DNA of 16,903 nt, from assembly GCA_025360565.1 (NCBI GenBank), contig JANYBY010000075.1, forward strand, positions 1 through 16,903, written 5' to 3'. The stretch is from Bacteroidota bacterium (GTDB lineage Bacteria; Bacteroidota; Bacteroidia; B-17B0; Aurantibacillaceae). The notes beneath the pieces were generated by a model that saw nothing but the letters and a program-made list of their open reading frames with translations, had not been told where the DNA came from and did no database searches. The position numbers and the translations under genes were made by a program. Position 1 is the first letter of the stretch. Each line of letters begins with the position of its first letter. Shown one piece after another: positions 1 to 8,123 of this stretch.

Positions 1-25
1 TGTTAAAAAGTGTTCAGAAACGGGC

Positions 26-826
26 TTACATCCCATTCACCACCAACGAATCCTTAAAGCCGCAATAAATCTTGTCTTTTCTGAATTTTAAGTCGGTGCT
101 TTTTGCCGATGACGGAACGCTTTTACAAGCTTCTTCAAAGATCTTATAATCGTAACTGCAAAGGGTGCTGTCTTTTTTATAATAAATAATATTTTCGTTT
201 ACCTGAAACTGTTTTAAGTTTTTTATTGAGATGATCTTGCTGAAGGCGCCAAAAATATCAAACACATAAATGCCGGTTTCGGGGCAGTTCAAAAATAAAT
301 AACCATTATATTCCAGCATAAAGTTTGGACTTAGATCTGTTCTCAGTACCTGTTTTAAATTTCCGGTTGAGGCCACTTTTTTCGAACTTTCGTTAAAGCG
401 GATGAGTTCGTTATTTTGTTTGCTGTAGATCCAAAAACTATTATTTACACCCGCGCATACCTGATCGGTTTGCTCATAACCCAAGGCTTCGAGCGAAATG
501 GATTCGCTATTTTGCGTTAACTGATCATCCAAAAAAACAATTTGCTGAAAATCGCGATAATACAAAAGTACTTTAAGCGGATTAGTAGCATCAACCGTAC
601 TTATGTTCCCTAATTTTAAATTGCTATAACGTACAAAATATTTTCCGGTTGGTAAATATTTTACAAGCTCTTCGTCTTTAATGGTATAAATATTCCCGAT
701 ATTATCAACTGCAAAATAATCCAGTTTGGTTTTAATGGCAATATGCTCCGGTTTATCTTTCTTTATGAACGCGAAAGAAAAGCAAAGGAAAAACAAAAGA
801 GAAAATATTTTCAAGGTGGATCTCAC
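26..826 (-). CDS. Exported protein of unknown function, possibly beta-propeller-like
   Basis: This encodes 266 residues. The N-terminus is a clear signal peptide: two basic residues (R2, K6), then a hydrophobic stretch at about residues 7-20, followed by KKDK. No lipobox cysteine is convincing, so the product is probably periplasmic or surface-exposed. The rest is rich in short beta-strand-like segments with aromatic and Asn/Asp turns (for example VDNIGNIYTI near residue 41), which suggests a partial beta-propeller. No catalytic motif was recognised. The start is GTG. It is the first possible start after an in-frame TAA three codons upstream, and it puts the signal peptide exactly at the N-terminus. 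The gene lies 28 bases downstream of the GH3 gene on the same strand, so the two are probably co-transcribed. The gene is real, but its function is unknown. Confidence 0.72.
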   Translation of the reverse strand: MRSTLKIFSLLFFLCFSFAFIKKDKPEHIAIKTKLDYFAVDNIGNIYTIKDEELVKYLPTGKYFVRYSNLKLGNISTVDATNPLKVLLYYRDFQQIVFLDDQLTQNSESISLEALGYEQTDQVCAGVNNSFWIYSKQNNELIRFNESSKKVASTGNLKQVLRTDLSPNFMLEYNGYLFLNCPETGIYVFDIFGAFSKIISIKNLKQFQVNENIIYYKKDSTLCSYDYKIFEEACKSVPSSAKSTDLKFRKDKIYCGFKDSLVVNGM

Positions 827-854
827 TATTATTTATTAAAGATAGGTAAAATTG

Positions 855-2363
855 TTAATTCATTTTAAGGATCTCTTCCACTATCTTCCTGTCGTTACTT
901 AAGCGAGGCACTTTGTATTGGCCCCCTAATTTGTTATTGGATTTTAGCCAATTGTAAAATGTGTTTTGCGGCATTTTTTTTACTTCAGGGAAGTGCAATA
1001 CAAAATTATTATATCGTTTTGCTTCATAATCGCTGTTTTGTTTTTTGAGCGACTCGTCTAATAACGCGGCAAAGAACTCAAAATTATTCGGTTCCTTTTC
1101 AAACTCTATCAGCCATTCGTGCGCCCCTGAATTATTTTGCATGAACACAGGAGCAACTGTATAATCTTTTACAAGGGCGTACGTTTTTTCGCAGGCCGCT
1201 GCAATTGCATTCTCTGTATTATGCACCATTAATTCTTCGCCAAAAGCGTTAATGTGTTGTTTTGTTCTTCCCGAAATTTTAAAACGATAAGGATTTGTAC
1301 TTGTAAAATGAATAACGTCGCCCAGCTGGTAACGCCACAAACCCGCGTTAGTGGTAATGATCATGGCATAATCAATTCCTATTTTTATATCTTCTAAATG
1401 AATGGTGCGCGAAAAATTATTATTCTGCTGGTCTGTCATTTCAATGAACTCATAAAAGATGCCGTAATCCAACATCAGCAGCATTTCGTCGCTTTTAAGC
1501 TGATCCTGAATGCCAAAAAAACCTTCGGAAGCGTTGTATAGTTGCAAAAAATTTATTTTATCATTATTAAATAATTTTGTGAACTGCTCCTTATACGGCG
1601 CAAAATTTACGCCTCCATGAAAATAAACTTCAAGATTGGGCCATACTTCACTAATTGTTTTTGCTTTTTTCTTTTCTAAGATCCGTTTTAATAAAACCAA
1701 CATCCAGCTTGGCACACCGGCAATGCTTGTTACATTTTCATTCATCATACTCTCCGCCAGGCGTTCAAGTTTTATTTCCCATTCGTCCATTAACGCAATG
1801 TTCACATCAGGAGCTCTGAAAAAATCGGCCCACTTGGGTAAATTCTGAATAATGATCGCGCTCACATCGCCATGATAAGAAACATGATCTCCAAACTGAT
1901 CTTCTTTATAACTGCCGCCAAGCGCAAGGTTTTTTCCGGTAAATAATTGGGTATTCTCGTTGTTGTAACACTGCAAAGTAACCATATCGCGACCGGCATT
2001 GTAATGACATCCGTCTAAACTTTCCTGACTCACCGGAATAAATTTACTTTTATCGGTTGTACCGCTGCTTTTAGCAAACCATTTTATTTCGGTGTTCCAC
2101 AATAAATTTTGCTCACCTTTCCGTGTTCGGTCTATCAAGGGTTTTAGGCTTTCGTAATCGCTTACCGGAACTTGGTTTTTAAATTGTTCGTAATTTTTAA
2201 TGGATGAGAATCCGTTCTTTTTTCCGTACTGCGTTTCGCCGGCATCGCTTAATAAAGAAAGTAACCATTCTTGCTGCACATCTATTGGATACTTTATAAA
2301 AAGTTCAATTTGGTGCATTCGCTTTTTCATTAACCAGCTTGCTATGGAATTAATGATAGGCAT
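855..2363 (-). CDS. GH3-family acyl-adenylating amidosynthetase-like protein
   Basis: This encodes 502 residues, the usual length for bacterial members of the GH3 family (named after plant auxin-responsive GH3 proteins). The family belongs to the ANL adenylate-forming superfamily. It activates a carboxylic acid with ATP and, in plants, joins it to an amino acid. The three family motifs are present: SSGTT at residues 99-103 (phosphate-binding), YNASEG at 276-281, and YQLGDV at 345-350. FKISGRTKQHINAFGEEL follows at 361-378, at the hinge to the C-terminal lid. There is no signal peptide, so the protein is cytosolic. The native acid and acceptor in bacteria are not known and cannot be read from the sequence. 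The start ATG lies 83 bases after the end of the antitoxin-like gene, and no TAnnTTTG element lies in that gap. Transcription probably comes from further upstream. Confidence 0.93.
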   Translation of the reverse strand: MPIINSIASWLMKKRMHQIELFIKYPIDVQQEWLLSLLSDAGETQYGKKNGFSSIKNYEQFKNQVPVSDYESLKPLIDRTRKGEQNLLWNTEIKWFAKSSGTTDKSKFIPVSQESLDGCHYNAGRDMVTLQCYNNENTQLFTGKNLALGGSYKEDQFGDHVSYHGDVSAIIIQNLPKWADFFRAPDVNIALMDEWEIKLERLAESMMNENVTSIAGVPSWMLVLLKRILEKKKAKTISEVWPNLEVYFHGGVNFAPYKEQFTKLFNNDKINFLQLYNASEGFFGIQDQLKSDEMLLMLDYGIFYEFIEMTDQQNNNFSRTIHLEDIKIGIDYAMIITTNAGLWRYQLGDVIHFTSTNPYRFKISGRTKQHINAFGEELMVHNTENAIAAACEKTYALVKDYTVAPVFMQNNSGAHEWLIEFEKEPNNFEFFAALLDESLKKQNSDYEAKRYNNFVLHFPEVKKMPQNTFYNWLKSNNKLGGQYKVPRLSNDRKIVEEILKMN

Positions 2364-2446
2364 TTTAATTGTTGAATTTTAGAATTATTGATTTGTATAG
2401 TTACAGCATGCTCATTGATGTAACCATAGCGACGGAAAGCAAACAT

Positions 2447-2611
2447 TTATTTTTGTTTTATTTGCTTTTTGACATCAGACCAAGATAAAAAATCTTTTTT
2501 TTGAGAGGTTTTTATCCTGTTTAATACTAATTTTTTATGCCAATCCGGCACTTCAAGTTCAGCCCCTCTCATCTTTTTGTTTTTTATATTAATTTTTGAG
2601 GGAGTCGCCAT
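2447..2611 (-). CDS. Small antitoxin-like protein (54 aa), no toxin partner visible
   Basis: This short gene, found by reading the minus strand between the PolX and GH3 genes, runs from ATG to TAA and encodes 54 residues. The N-terminal third is very basic. The C-terminal half carries the pattern VPDWHKKLVLNRIK, then a short gap, then DFLSWSDVKKQIK. That resembles the C-terminal toxin-binding segments of small Bacteroidota antitoxins (addiction-module component type). The resemblance is from memory of the pattern, not a search. A perfect TAnnTTTG element sits 17 bases upstream of the ATG, supporting expression. No RelE/ParE-like toxin follows: the next open frame (34 codons) runs into the GH3 gene and resembles nothing known. 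It may be an orphan antitoxin, the remnant of a lost pair, or a small protein of another role. Confidence 0.55.
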   Translation of the reverse strand: MATPSKINIKNKKMRGAELEVPDWHKKLVLNRIKTSQKKDFLSWSDVKKQIKQK

Positions 2612-2627
2612 TTTAAAAAGTTCTAAT

Positions 2628-2635
2628 CAAATTTA
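2628..2635 (-). promoter_or_regulatory. Candidate Bacteroidota -7 element upstream of the antitoxin-like gene
   Basis: On the minus strand this reads TAAATTTG, a full match to the TAnnTTTG -7 element of Bacteroidota promoters. Transcription would begin about 12 bases before the ATG at 2611. A second full match, TATTTTTG, lies at 2648-2655, so either could be used. The -33 element is not clear-cut in this T-rich stretch. If active, the antitoxin-like, GH3 and exported-protein genes could be transcribed separately from ispD-polX. Confidence 0.4.
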
Positions 2636-2662
2636 CAAAATCTTTTTCAAAAATAAAGCAAA

Positions 2663-4264
2663 TTACTTCCTAAAAGCCAATATCAACTCACTTAAACTTA
2701 GCGCGTTCAAACACATTTCTTTTGTGAGCATTCCTTTTCGGGCGGCGCAAACTCCATAATACATATCGTGAAACCCTTCCTTGTGATGAGCATCGGGATT
2801 AATAGAGATCATCACATTTTTTTCGAGACAGTATTGTATCCATCGCCAGTCAATATCCAAACGATAAGGATGCGCGTTCAATTCCATATGCACTTTATTT
2901 GCAGCGCAGGCATCAATTACTTTTTTATGATTGATAGGATAGCCGGGTCTTGCCAATAATAATCTTCCGGTGGGATGACCGAGAATAGAGGTGTAAGGAT
3001 TTTCGATCGCTTTGATCAGTCGTTTGGTTGCCTGCTCTTCGCTCATTTTAAAATTAGAGTGAATAGACGCCACAATAAAATCAAATGTTTTCAGAATCTC
3101 TTCCGGATAATCCAAAGAGCCATCGCTTAAAATATCGCTTTCAATTCCTTTTAAAATTTTAAAATCAGTATAAGAAGCGTTTAGTTTATCAATTTCTTTT
3201 TGCTGAATCAAAACCGACTCAATAGTTAAGCCTTGCGCGTACACCGCCGTTTTTGAGTGATCGCAAATACCAAAATATTGGTAACCCAGTTCTTTGCAAT
3301 AGTCGGCCATTTCTTTTAAGGAATGAACGCCATCGCTGTACAAAGAGTGATTGTGCAAAATGCCTTTCAGATCGCCGAACTCAATTAATTCGGGAATATT
3401 ATTTTCTTTTGCAAGATCCACTTCATTTAACCCCTCTCTTAATTCCGGTTCAATGTATTGTAAATTTAATTGCGCGTAAATTTCTTCTTCGTCAGTAAAA
3501 TGTTTTTCCGAAATGCTTTCAAAGTCCGCTTTCTCTTTGTGTTCGGGCGTACCGGTAAGATCAAATAAATAATAATGAAATTCTTCGGGCTTACAAATTA
3601 TGTAATTTACTTTGATGGGAATCTGTGCTTCAAATTCTGCCGTGTCTGCCGTTTTTTCGGCATCCATTAAAATTTCAATTTCATCTATCACTTCGCACTT
3701 ACGGCGCAATTGGCCCACCGCCATAATTTCTGTTTGCGGCTGTTGTTCAGAAATAAGATCGATCAGTTTTTTTACCAAAATTTCGATAGAGGCGTAGTGG
3801 TGCATTTGAGCGTGCGCCAATTTAAACTCTATGTTTTGTTTAACCGATTCTTGTGTTTTAGCACCAAAGCCTTTTATGGTTATTAATCTGTTTTCGTTAC
3901 AGGCATATAGCAATTCACCAACACTTTCTAAATTTAATTCGCGCCATAGCAATCCCACTTTTTTTGGTCCCAGGCCTTTTACACCCAGCATTTGAATAAC
4001 ACCTGCCGGTGTTTTTTCCATCAGCTCAGTTAACTCAGTGGTAGTACCGGTTTGCATTAATTCAAATATTTTTCCGGCAATGCCTTTTCCTATTCCTTCT
4101 ACGGCTTCAATTTCCTTTAGTGTTTTTTCTTCAAAATCATATCGCAATTTAGAAAGTTTGTAGGCCGCGTTTGTCATTGCTCTAACTTTAAAAACATTTT
4201 CGCCGTGAAGCTCTAAAAGTTTTCCGCTTAATTCTAACGCATCGCAAATATCATCGTTACTCAT
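2663..4264 (-). CDS. PolX-like protein: degenerate polymerase domain plus intact PHP nuclease domain
   Basis: This encodes 533 residues with the bacterial PolX architecture: an N-terminal 8-kDa-like helical region, helix-hairpin-helix elements (about 53-70, 92-110, 129-145), a polymerase beta-type palm (about 180-245) and a C-terminal PHP domain (about 298-533). The PHP metal ligands look complete: H304 and H306, D335-H336, E375, H402, H430 (in GHPTGR) and D491/H493. This supports a Mn-dependent 3'-5' exonuclease or AP-endonuclease role in repair. The palm is unusual. The expected GS..R at the nucleotide site is GQLRR (184-188), the DxD carboxylates are E195 and E197, and the third Asp is N220. 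TGS/HN is also altered, to TGT/HK. Polymerase activity is therefore doubtful, and non-canonical PolX proteins acting only as nucleases have been described. The start ATG overlaps the end of ispD by 8 bases (ATGAGTAA), so the two are probably translationally coupled. Confidence 0.92.
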   Translation of the reverse strand: MSNDDICDALELSGKLLELHGENVFKVRAMTNAAYKLSKLRYDFEEKTLKEIEAVEGIGKGIAGKIFELMQTGTTTELTELMEKTPAGVIQMLGVKGLGPKKVGLLWRELNLESVGELLYACNENRLITIKGFGAKTQESVKQNIEFKLAHAQMHHYASIEILVKKLIDLISEQQPQTEIMAVGQLRRKCEVIDEIEILMDAEKTADTAEFEAQIPIKVNYIICKPEEFHYYLFDLTGTPEHKEKADFESISEKHFTDEEEIYAQLNLQYIEPELREGLNEVDLAKENNIPELIEFGDLKGILHNHSLYSDGVHSLKEMADYCKELGYQYFGICDHSKTAVYAQGLTIESVLIQQKEIDKLNASYTDFKILKGIESDILSDGSLDYPEEILKTFDFIVASIHSNFKMSEEQATKRLIKAIENPYTSILGHPTGRLLLARPGYPINHKKVIDACAANKVHMELNAHPYRLDIDWRWIQYCLEKNVMISINPDAHHKEGFHDMYYGVCAARKGMLTKEMCLNALSLSELILAFRK

Positions 4265-4928
4265 TTTCTAATAAGGCTTTTGCAATTATTAAATCTTTTG
4301 GATAGGTTACTTTTATATTTTCAATATTTCCCTCCACCAGATTTATTTTTTCTCCGGCCGCTTCAAGCACCGAGGCATCGTCGGTAAAATTTTCAGAATA
4401 AGGTAAAGTAAAAGCCTTTTGAATTTTAGAAACTAAAAAACATTGCGGTGTTTGAATAATGCAAAAGTCATTTCGATTGGCATATTTATTATTGCCGTTT
4501 TTATTTTCGCGAATACTTTCTCCAACGGGAATTGCAGGAATGGCGTTTCCATTTTCGCTTGCACCCGCGTAACAATTTTGAATAGTTTGCAGCGACACCA
4601 ATGGCCGTGCCGCATCGTGAATGCCAACAATGGCATTTTGATCTGTTATTAGCGCCAATGCATTTTTAACCGAATCAAAGCGCGTTGTGCCACCTTCTGT
4701 AACTTTTACATCGCTCAAATTATTTTTATGTAATATCTCGTTCAATAATTCAACATAGTTTTTATGAACCGCGATAATTATTGTGATTGCCGGATTAAAA
4801 TATAAAAATGCTTCAATGCCGTACAGTATAATTTCTTTACCGTTTAGTTTTATGAATTGTTTGGGCAGATCATTGAGCATCCGATTTCCGGTGCCACCCG
4901 CGACAATTATTACATAATTTGTTTTCAT
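4257..4928 (-). CDS. ispD: 2-C-methyl-D-erythritol 4-phosphate cytidylyltransferase
   Basis: This encodes 223 residues, typical for a monofunctional IspD. The enzyme joins CTP and methylerythritol 4-phosphate to give CDP-methylerythritol and pyrophosphate, the third step of the MEP isoprenoid pathway, in the cytosol. Evidence is the nucleotide-binding signature AGGTGNRM near residues 10-17 with PKQF at 22-25 (R16 and K23 correspond to catalytic residues), GGTTRFDSV at 79-87, IHDAARPLV at 103-111, DDASVLEAAG at 183-192 and NIKVTYPKDL at 204-213, whose K206 matches the conserved C-terminal Lys. It is the first gene of a leftward unit with the PolX-like gene, which it overlaps by 8 bases. No match to TAnnTTTG was found upstream, but a long inverted repeat lies there (5004-5069). 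Confidence 0.96.
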   Translation of the reverse strand: MKTNYVIIVAGGTGNRMLNDLPKQFIKLNGKEIILYGIEAFLYFNPAITIIIAVHKNYVELLNEILHKNNLSDVKVTEGGTTRFDSVKNALALITDQNAIVGIHDAARPLVSLQTIQNCYAGASENGNAIPAIPVGESIRENKNGNNKYANRNDFCIIQTPQCFLVSKIQKAFTLPYSENFTDDASVLEAAGEKINLVEGNIENIKVTYPKDLIIAKALLENE

Positions 4929-5003
4929 TTTTTTGAAGTATTAATACCGATGCTCAATTTATTATGGTCCAATTCTAAAAAAATAAATTATCGATCGGCA
5001 TTA

Positions 5004-5069
5004 ACCATTCTAAGGTTTAAGACAGTTTTTACTAATTTAACTTTGGACTGTTTTAAACCAAGAATTGGT
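5004..5069. repeat. Imperfect inverted repeat upstream of ispD
   Basis: Two arms of 23 bases (5004-5026 and 5047-5069) are separated by a 20-base loop. The inner 13 bases pair at 12 of 13 positions (GGTTTAAGACAGT with ACTGTTTTAAACC). With one-base bulges the pairing continues through AGAAT and GGT. There is no long U-run directly after either arm, so it is not an ordinary intrinsic terminator. It lies between the terminator of the substrate-binding-protein gene and the ispD start. It could be a leader hairpin, an operator or a remnant of a small repeat element. Confidence 0.55.
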
Positions 5070-5096
5070 ATAAGATACTAAAAATTGTTTGAGAAT

Positions 5097-5126
5097 AAAA
5101 AAACCCAATCAAATTTGATTGGGTTT
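5097..5126 (-). terminator. Intrinsic terminator after the substrate-binding-protein gene
   Basis: Bases 5101-5126 form a perfect 26-base palindrome (arms AAACCCAATCAAA and its complement). On the minus strand it is followed by a run of seven T (5097-5103, partly overlapping the stem). It begins 21 bases after the stop of the leftward gene ending at 5147, as expected for a rho-independent terminator. Confidence 0.9.
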
Positions 5127-5146
5127 GTAAGTTAATATGTGAATAA

Positions 5147-6907
5147 TTATTTTTTAGGCATTTTATCCGGTGGGATCAAATACGTTGTAGTCATATCCAT
5201 AAACAACAAAGGGTTTTCAGGAAGGTTACGCACGTTACGTTGTTCTAACCTGAAATTTTCATCATAAAAAATAGGGATCCACGCCGCGTCTTGTAAAACT
5301 ATTGCTTCTGCCTCAGAGAACATTTTCATACGTTTTGTTTTATCCGCTTCAAAACGCGCAGCTTCAAACATTGAATCGAACCGTGCATTTTTATACCTGA
5401 ACGTATTAATGTAAGATTTTTCTGTTTTTTCAGTTGGCACATGCTTGCCATAAAATAAAGTTAAAAATGATTCAGGATCCGGATAATCACCGATCCAGGC
5501 GAAACGGAAGAAATCTGATTTACCGCCTTGAATATTTTCAATATGCTCTGCAAATGGAACCGTGTTAATATTGATAGTAATTCCTAAATTTTCCTTCAGC
5601 ATTTTTTGAATTACTTCGGCAATTAAAATATTTCTATCACCACCGCCACTGTTAATTTCTAAGTTAAGTTCAGGAAAACCTTTTCCTCCTGGGTAACCTG
5701 CTGCCTTCAATAATTTTTTTGCAGAATCGGGATAGTAACCAAACCCTTTTAATGATTTATAATCGTAACCTTCTTTTTCAAAAACCTCAGCGTAAGGCAC
5801 CATACCATAATCCGCTGATGTTCCTTCGCCTTGTATTGTAAAGTCCGCGATCTTATGTCTGTCAATGGCTAAGTTAAACGCTAAACGTACATCTCTTTTT
5901 GCGAAAATAGGATTTGCCTGAATATTGAAGCCGTAGTAATGACTGCTTAAAGCGGTTGATGTAACAATTTGAAACTCGTCCTTACGGTTTTTTGCATTTT
6001 CTAAAGTACCCATAAATTCGTGAAACATTTCAACAGGAATACGGTAAACCATATCTAAGTTACCGCGTTTAAATTCCAAGATCTCTGTTTTTTTATCGCG
6101 AATAAACGACCATTTAATTCCATCTAAATACGGTAATTTATTGCCATCGGCATCATACCCCCAGTAATCCTGGTGTTTTTTCATGATCACCACTTCGCCT
6201 TCTTTTATAGTTTCGATAAAGAATGGGCCTGTACCTACACATTTAATTCTCATATCGGCGCCATATTTTGTTACCGCTTCTTTCGGATAAACATAACAGC
6301 CAGGCATTGTAAGAATATTTAAGAAACTTGCATCCGGATGTAATAATTTTATTTTTAAAGTGGAGTCATTTACAACTGTTACGCCTTTTACACCAACTGA
6401 TTTTCCGGTTTTTGAACCTTCAAAATTTTCGTTGGCGCCATCTACTCTATCTTTAAATGTAACATCAAATAAATTGTTCGCAACATTTTGAGTGCATAAT
6501 TTTTCGAAACTAAATTTAAAATCCGCAGCAACAGCGTTTCTGCCAATGCTGTTTGGAAAACAAGGATCGTTATGAAATTTAGCGTTAGTTCTTAAATGAA
6601 AAGTGTATTCTGTTTTATCATCACTAATATCCCAGGTTTTTGCAACAGCCGGAAGGATTGAGAGATCGGCCTGGTTAAATTTAACTAAACCCTCATATAC
6701 CTGAGTTGCAATATGGATGCTATTGATCTCGTTAATAGCAATTGGCATTAAACTTTTAAAAGCTTCAACCTCGTTGGTTCTTAAAACACCGCCCAAAAAC
6801 ACTCCGCCTTTAGCTTCGCTTGATGTGCCTTTGTTTTCTTTTTTATCGCCGTTACATGACGATAAACAGATAACAGAAACAACCGATATAATAAATAATT
6901 TATTCAT
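5147..6907 (-). CDS. ABC-type oligopeptide/nickel-family substrate-binding lipoprotein (SBP_bac_5)
   Basis: This encodes 586 residues. A lipoprotein signal peptide is evident: MNKLFIISVV, hydrophobic to residue 15, then lipobox LSSC with C18 as the lipidation site. The body matches the family-5 solute-binding proteins (DppA/OppA type). Seen are an early segment AKTWDISDDKTEYTFHLR (89-106) followed by FHND, GTGPFFI (225-231), DVRLAFNLAIDR (339-350), and DYPDPESFL (474-482). Such proteins bind peptides or related solutes and pass them to an ABC permease. No permease or ATPase gene is adjacent, so the partners would be elsewhere or the protein has another binding role. The gene stands alone between its own candidate promoter and a strong terminator. 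The substrate cannot be assigned. Confidence 0.92.
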   Translation of the reverse strand: MNKLFIISVVSVICLSSCNGDKKENKGTSSEAKGGVFLGGVLRTNEVEAFKSLMPIAINEINSIHIATQVYEGLVKFNQADLSILPAVAKTWDISDDKTEYTFHLRTNAKFHNDPCFPNSIGRNAVAADFKFSFEKLCTQNVANNLFDVTFKDRVDGANENFEGSKTGKSVGVKGVTVVNDSTLKIKLLHPDASFLNILTMPGCYVYPKEAVTKYGADMRIKCVGTGPFFIETIKEGEVVIMKKHQDYWGYDADGNKLPYLDGIKWSFIRDKKTEILEFKRGNLDMVYRIPVEMFHEFMGTLENAKNRKDEFQIVTSTALSSHYYGFNIQANPIFAKRDVRLAFNLAIDRHKIADFTIQGEGTSADYGMVPYAEVFEKEGYDYKSLKGFGYYPDSAKKLLKAAGYPGGKGFPELNLEINSGGGDRNILIAEVIQKMLKENLGITININTVPFAEHIENIQGGKSDFFRFAWIGDYPDPESFLTLFYGKHVPTEKTEKSYINTFRYKNARFDSMFEAARFEADKTKRMKMFSEAEAIVLQDAAWIPIFYDENFRLEQRNVRNLPENPLLFMDMTTTYLIPPDKMPKK

Positions 6908-6936
6908 AACACTTCCTAATCGTAATTTTGAAACAA

Positions 6937-6944
6937 CAAATATA
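6937..6944 (-). promoter_or_regulatory. Candidate -7 element of the substrate-binding-protein gene
   Basis: The minus strand reads TATATTTG, a full match to TAnnTTTG, 29 bases before the ATG. The predicted leader is about 25 bases. A TTA (not the ideal TTG) lies 20 bases further upstream. The position between xth and this gene, with a terminator only at the far end, supports a monocistronic unit. Confidence 0.5.
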
Positions 6945-7007
6945 TGTTTTTGATTGGAAGTGTCTAATTTTTTTTAAAGAAAATTTGGGTTATCTGTTAT
7001 TTTAATT

Positions 7008-7769
7008 TCAGGTTAATTCCAATAAGACTGGGCAATGGTCGCTATGCTTGGCTTCAGGAAGAATTACGGCTCTTTTTAGCCTTTTTTCAAGGTTTTGGTC
7101 AACCATATTATAATCAATACGCCAACCCAGGTTCTTCTCGCGCGAATTAGCCCTGTAACTCCACCAGCTGTAGTGATGCGGGTCTTTGTTAAAATGCCTG
7201 AAAGTATCAATAAACCCGCTTTTTATAAAGTTTTCCATCCATTCTCTTTCTTCGGGCAAAAACCCGCTTGTTTTAGCGTTTGAAACAGGATTATGAATAT
7301 CTATAGCCTTATGGCAAACATTGTAATCGCCGCATAAAACAAGTTTTTGCTTAGTTTTTTTTAGTTCGTTAATATACTGCTGAAAATCGGAAAGCCATTG
7401 CATTTTAAAGGCCTGCCTCTCTTCGCCACTACTGCCGCTTGGATGGTAAACGCTCATAATGGAAACATCGTCAAAATCGGCCCTAATAATACGCCCTTCA
7501 TCATCATAGGCTTTAATTCCGCAGCCGTATTCTACTTTATTTGGTTCTTTTTTAGAAAAAATGGCCACCCCGCTATAGCCTTTTTTTTGAGCCGGATACC
7601 AGTAGTGTTTATAACCAAGTTCTTCAAATTCAAACACACCAACCTGTTCGGGCGTGGCTTTAATTTCTTGCAGACATATTACATCGGGATCCGTTTCCTG
7701 AAGCCATTTAATAAAGCCTTTGCCCATTGCGGCGCGAATGCCATTAACATTGTAAGTGATGATCTTCAT
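7008..7769 (-). CDS. xth: Exodeoxyribonuclease III / AP endonuclease
   Basis: This encodes 253 residues, the normal size for bacterial ExoIII/ExoA of the endonuclease-exonuclease-phosphatase fold. It cuts DNA 5' of abasic sites and removes 3' blocking groups in base-excision repair, in the cytosol. Motifs in order: TYNVNGIRAA (5-14, metal and phosphate contacts), LQEIKA (33-38, metal ligand E35), VYHPSGS (108-114, the family Y-P motif), GDYNVCH (147-153, D148 and N150), GWRIDY (215-220, the usual (G)WRIDY) and HSDHCPV (242-248, the catalytic D244-H245 pair). All catalytic residues are present. The start is an ATG 21 bases after the end of the toxin gene, on the same strand. The TA operon may therefore read through into xth. 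No terminator was seen after its stop. Confidence 0.96.
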   Translation of the reverse strand: MKIITYNVNGIRAAMGKGFIKWLQETDPDVICLQEIKATPEQVGVFEFEELGYKHYWYPAQKKGYSGVAIFSKKEPNKVEYGCGIKAYDDEGRIIRADFDDVSIMSVYHPSGSSGEERQAFKMQWLSDFQQYINELKKTKQKLVLCGDYNVCHKAIDIHNPVSNAKTSGFLPEEREWMENFIKSGFIDTFRHFNKDPHHYSWWSYRANSREKNLGWRIDYNMVDQNLEKRLKRAVILPEAKHSDHCPVLLELT

Positions 7770-7790
7770 ATGGGAATAAAGGTAAAATAT

Positions 7791-8123
7791 TTAAAGCCTT
7801 ATGCCACGAATACTTTTTATTTTTTTCGGACTTTGACTTCCATGAAGCACTCTTAAAACTTCTATCTTCTCTGACTTTATTCTATAAATGATAAGATATT
7901 TACCCAGAATAATATTACGGTAAATTTTTTTTTTGGTTTCGAGATGTTTGCATTCGGGATAAATAAAGTATTTAAACGTCAAACTGCTAATGGAATGGAT
8001 CATTTCTTCAAGAAAAAAATCCGCGAACACTTTACCAAAGGTTTCAATCCCATACTGATAAACTTCAGCAAGGTCACCTTCAATAAATTTTGATCTGATT
8101 ACTTTCCGTATTTCTTTTTCCAT
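7791..8123 (-). CDS. ParE/RelE-superfamily toxin of a type II toxin-antitoxin pair
   Basis: This encodes 110 residues, close to the usual 95-110 of ParE/RelE toxins. The pattern fits the ParE branch: an early helix DLAEVYQYGIETFG (17-30), a second helix with FFLEEMIHSI, a YPECKHLETKKKIYRN segment, then the beta-strands ILGKYLIIYRI and IEVLRVLHGSQSPKKI. The C-terminal LHGSQ/R-type strand is typical of ParE, which poisons DNA gyrase, whereas RelE cuts mRNA on the ribosome. The actual target is not proven. Its ATG lies 25 bases inside the end of the upstream antitoxin frame, a classic antitoxin-first overlapping arrangement. Confidence 0.85.
   Translation of the reverse strand: MEKEIRKVIRSKFIEGDLAEVYQYGIETFGKVFADFFLEEMIHSISSLTFKYFIYPECKHLETKKKIYRNIILGKYLIIYRIKSEKIEVLRVLHGSQSPKKIKSIRGIRL

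Noticed and set aside
2343..2446. A 34-codon minus-strand frame whose ATG sits 1 base after the antitoxin-like stop, a typical toxin position
   Set aside because: It is very short, runs into the GH3 start, and its residues show no RelE/ParE-like pattern.
7398..7856. A 152-codon plus-strand frame antisense to xth and the toxin gene
   Set aside because: It lies opposite motif-verified genes and shows only Phe/Asn-rich shadow sequence.
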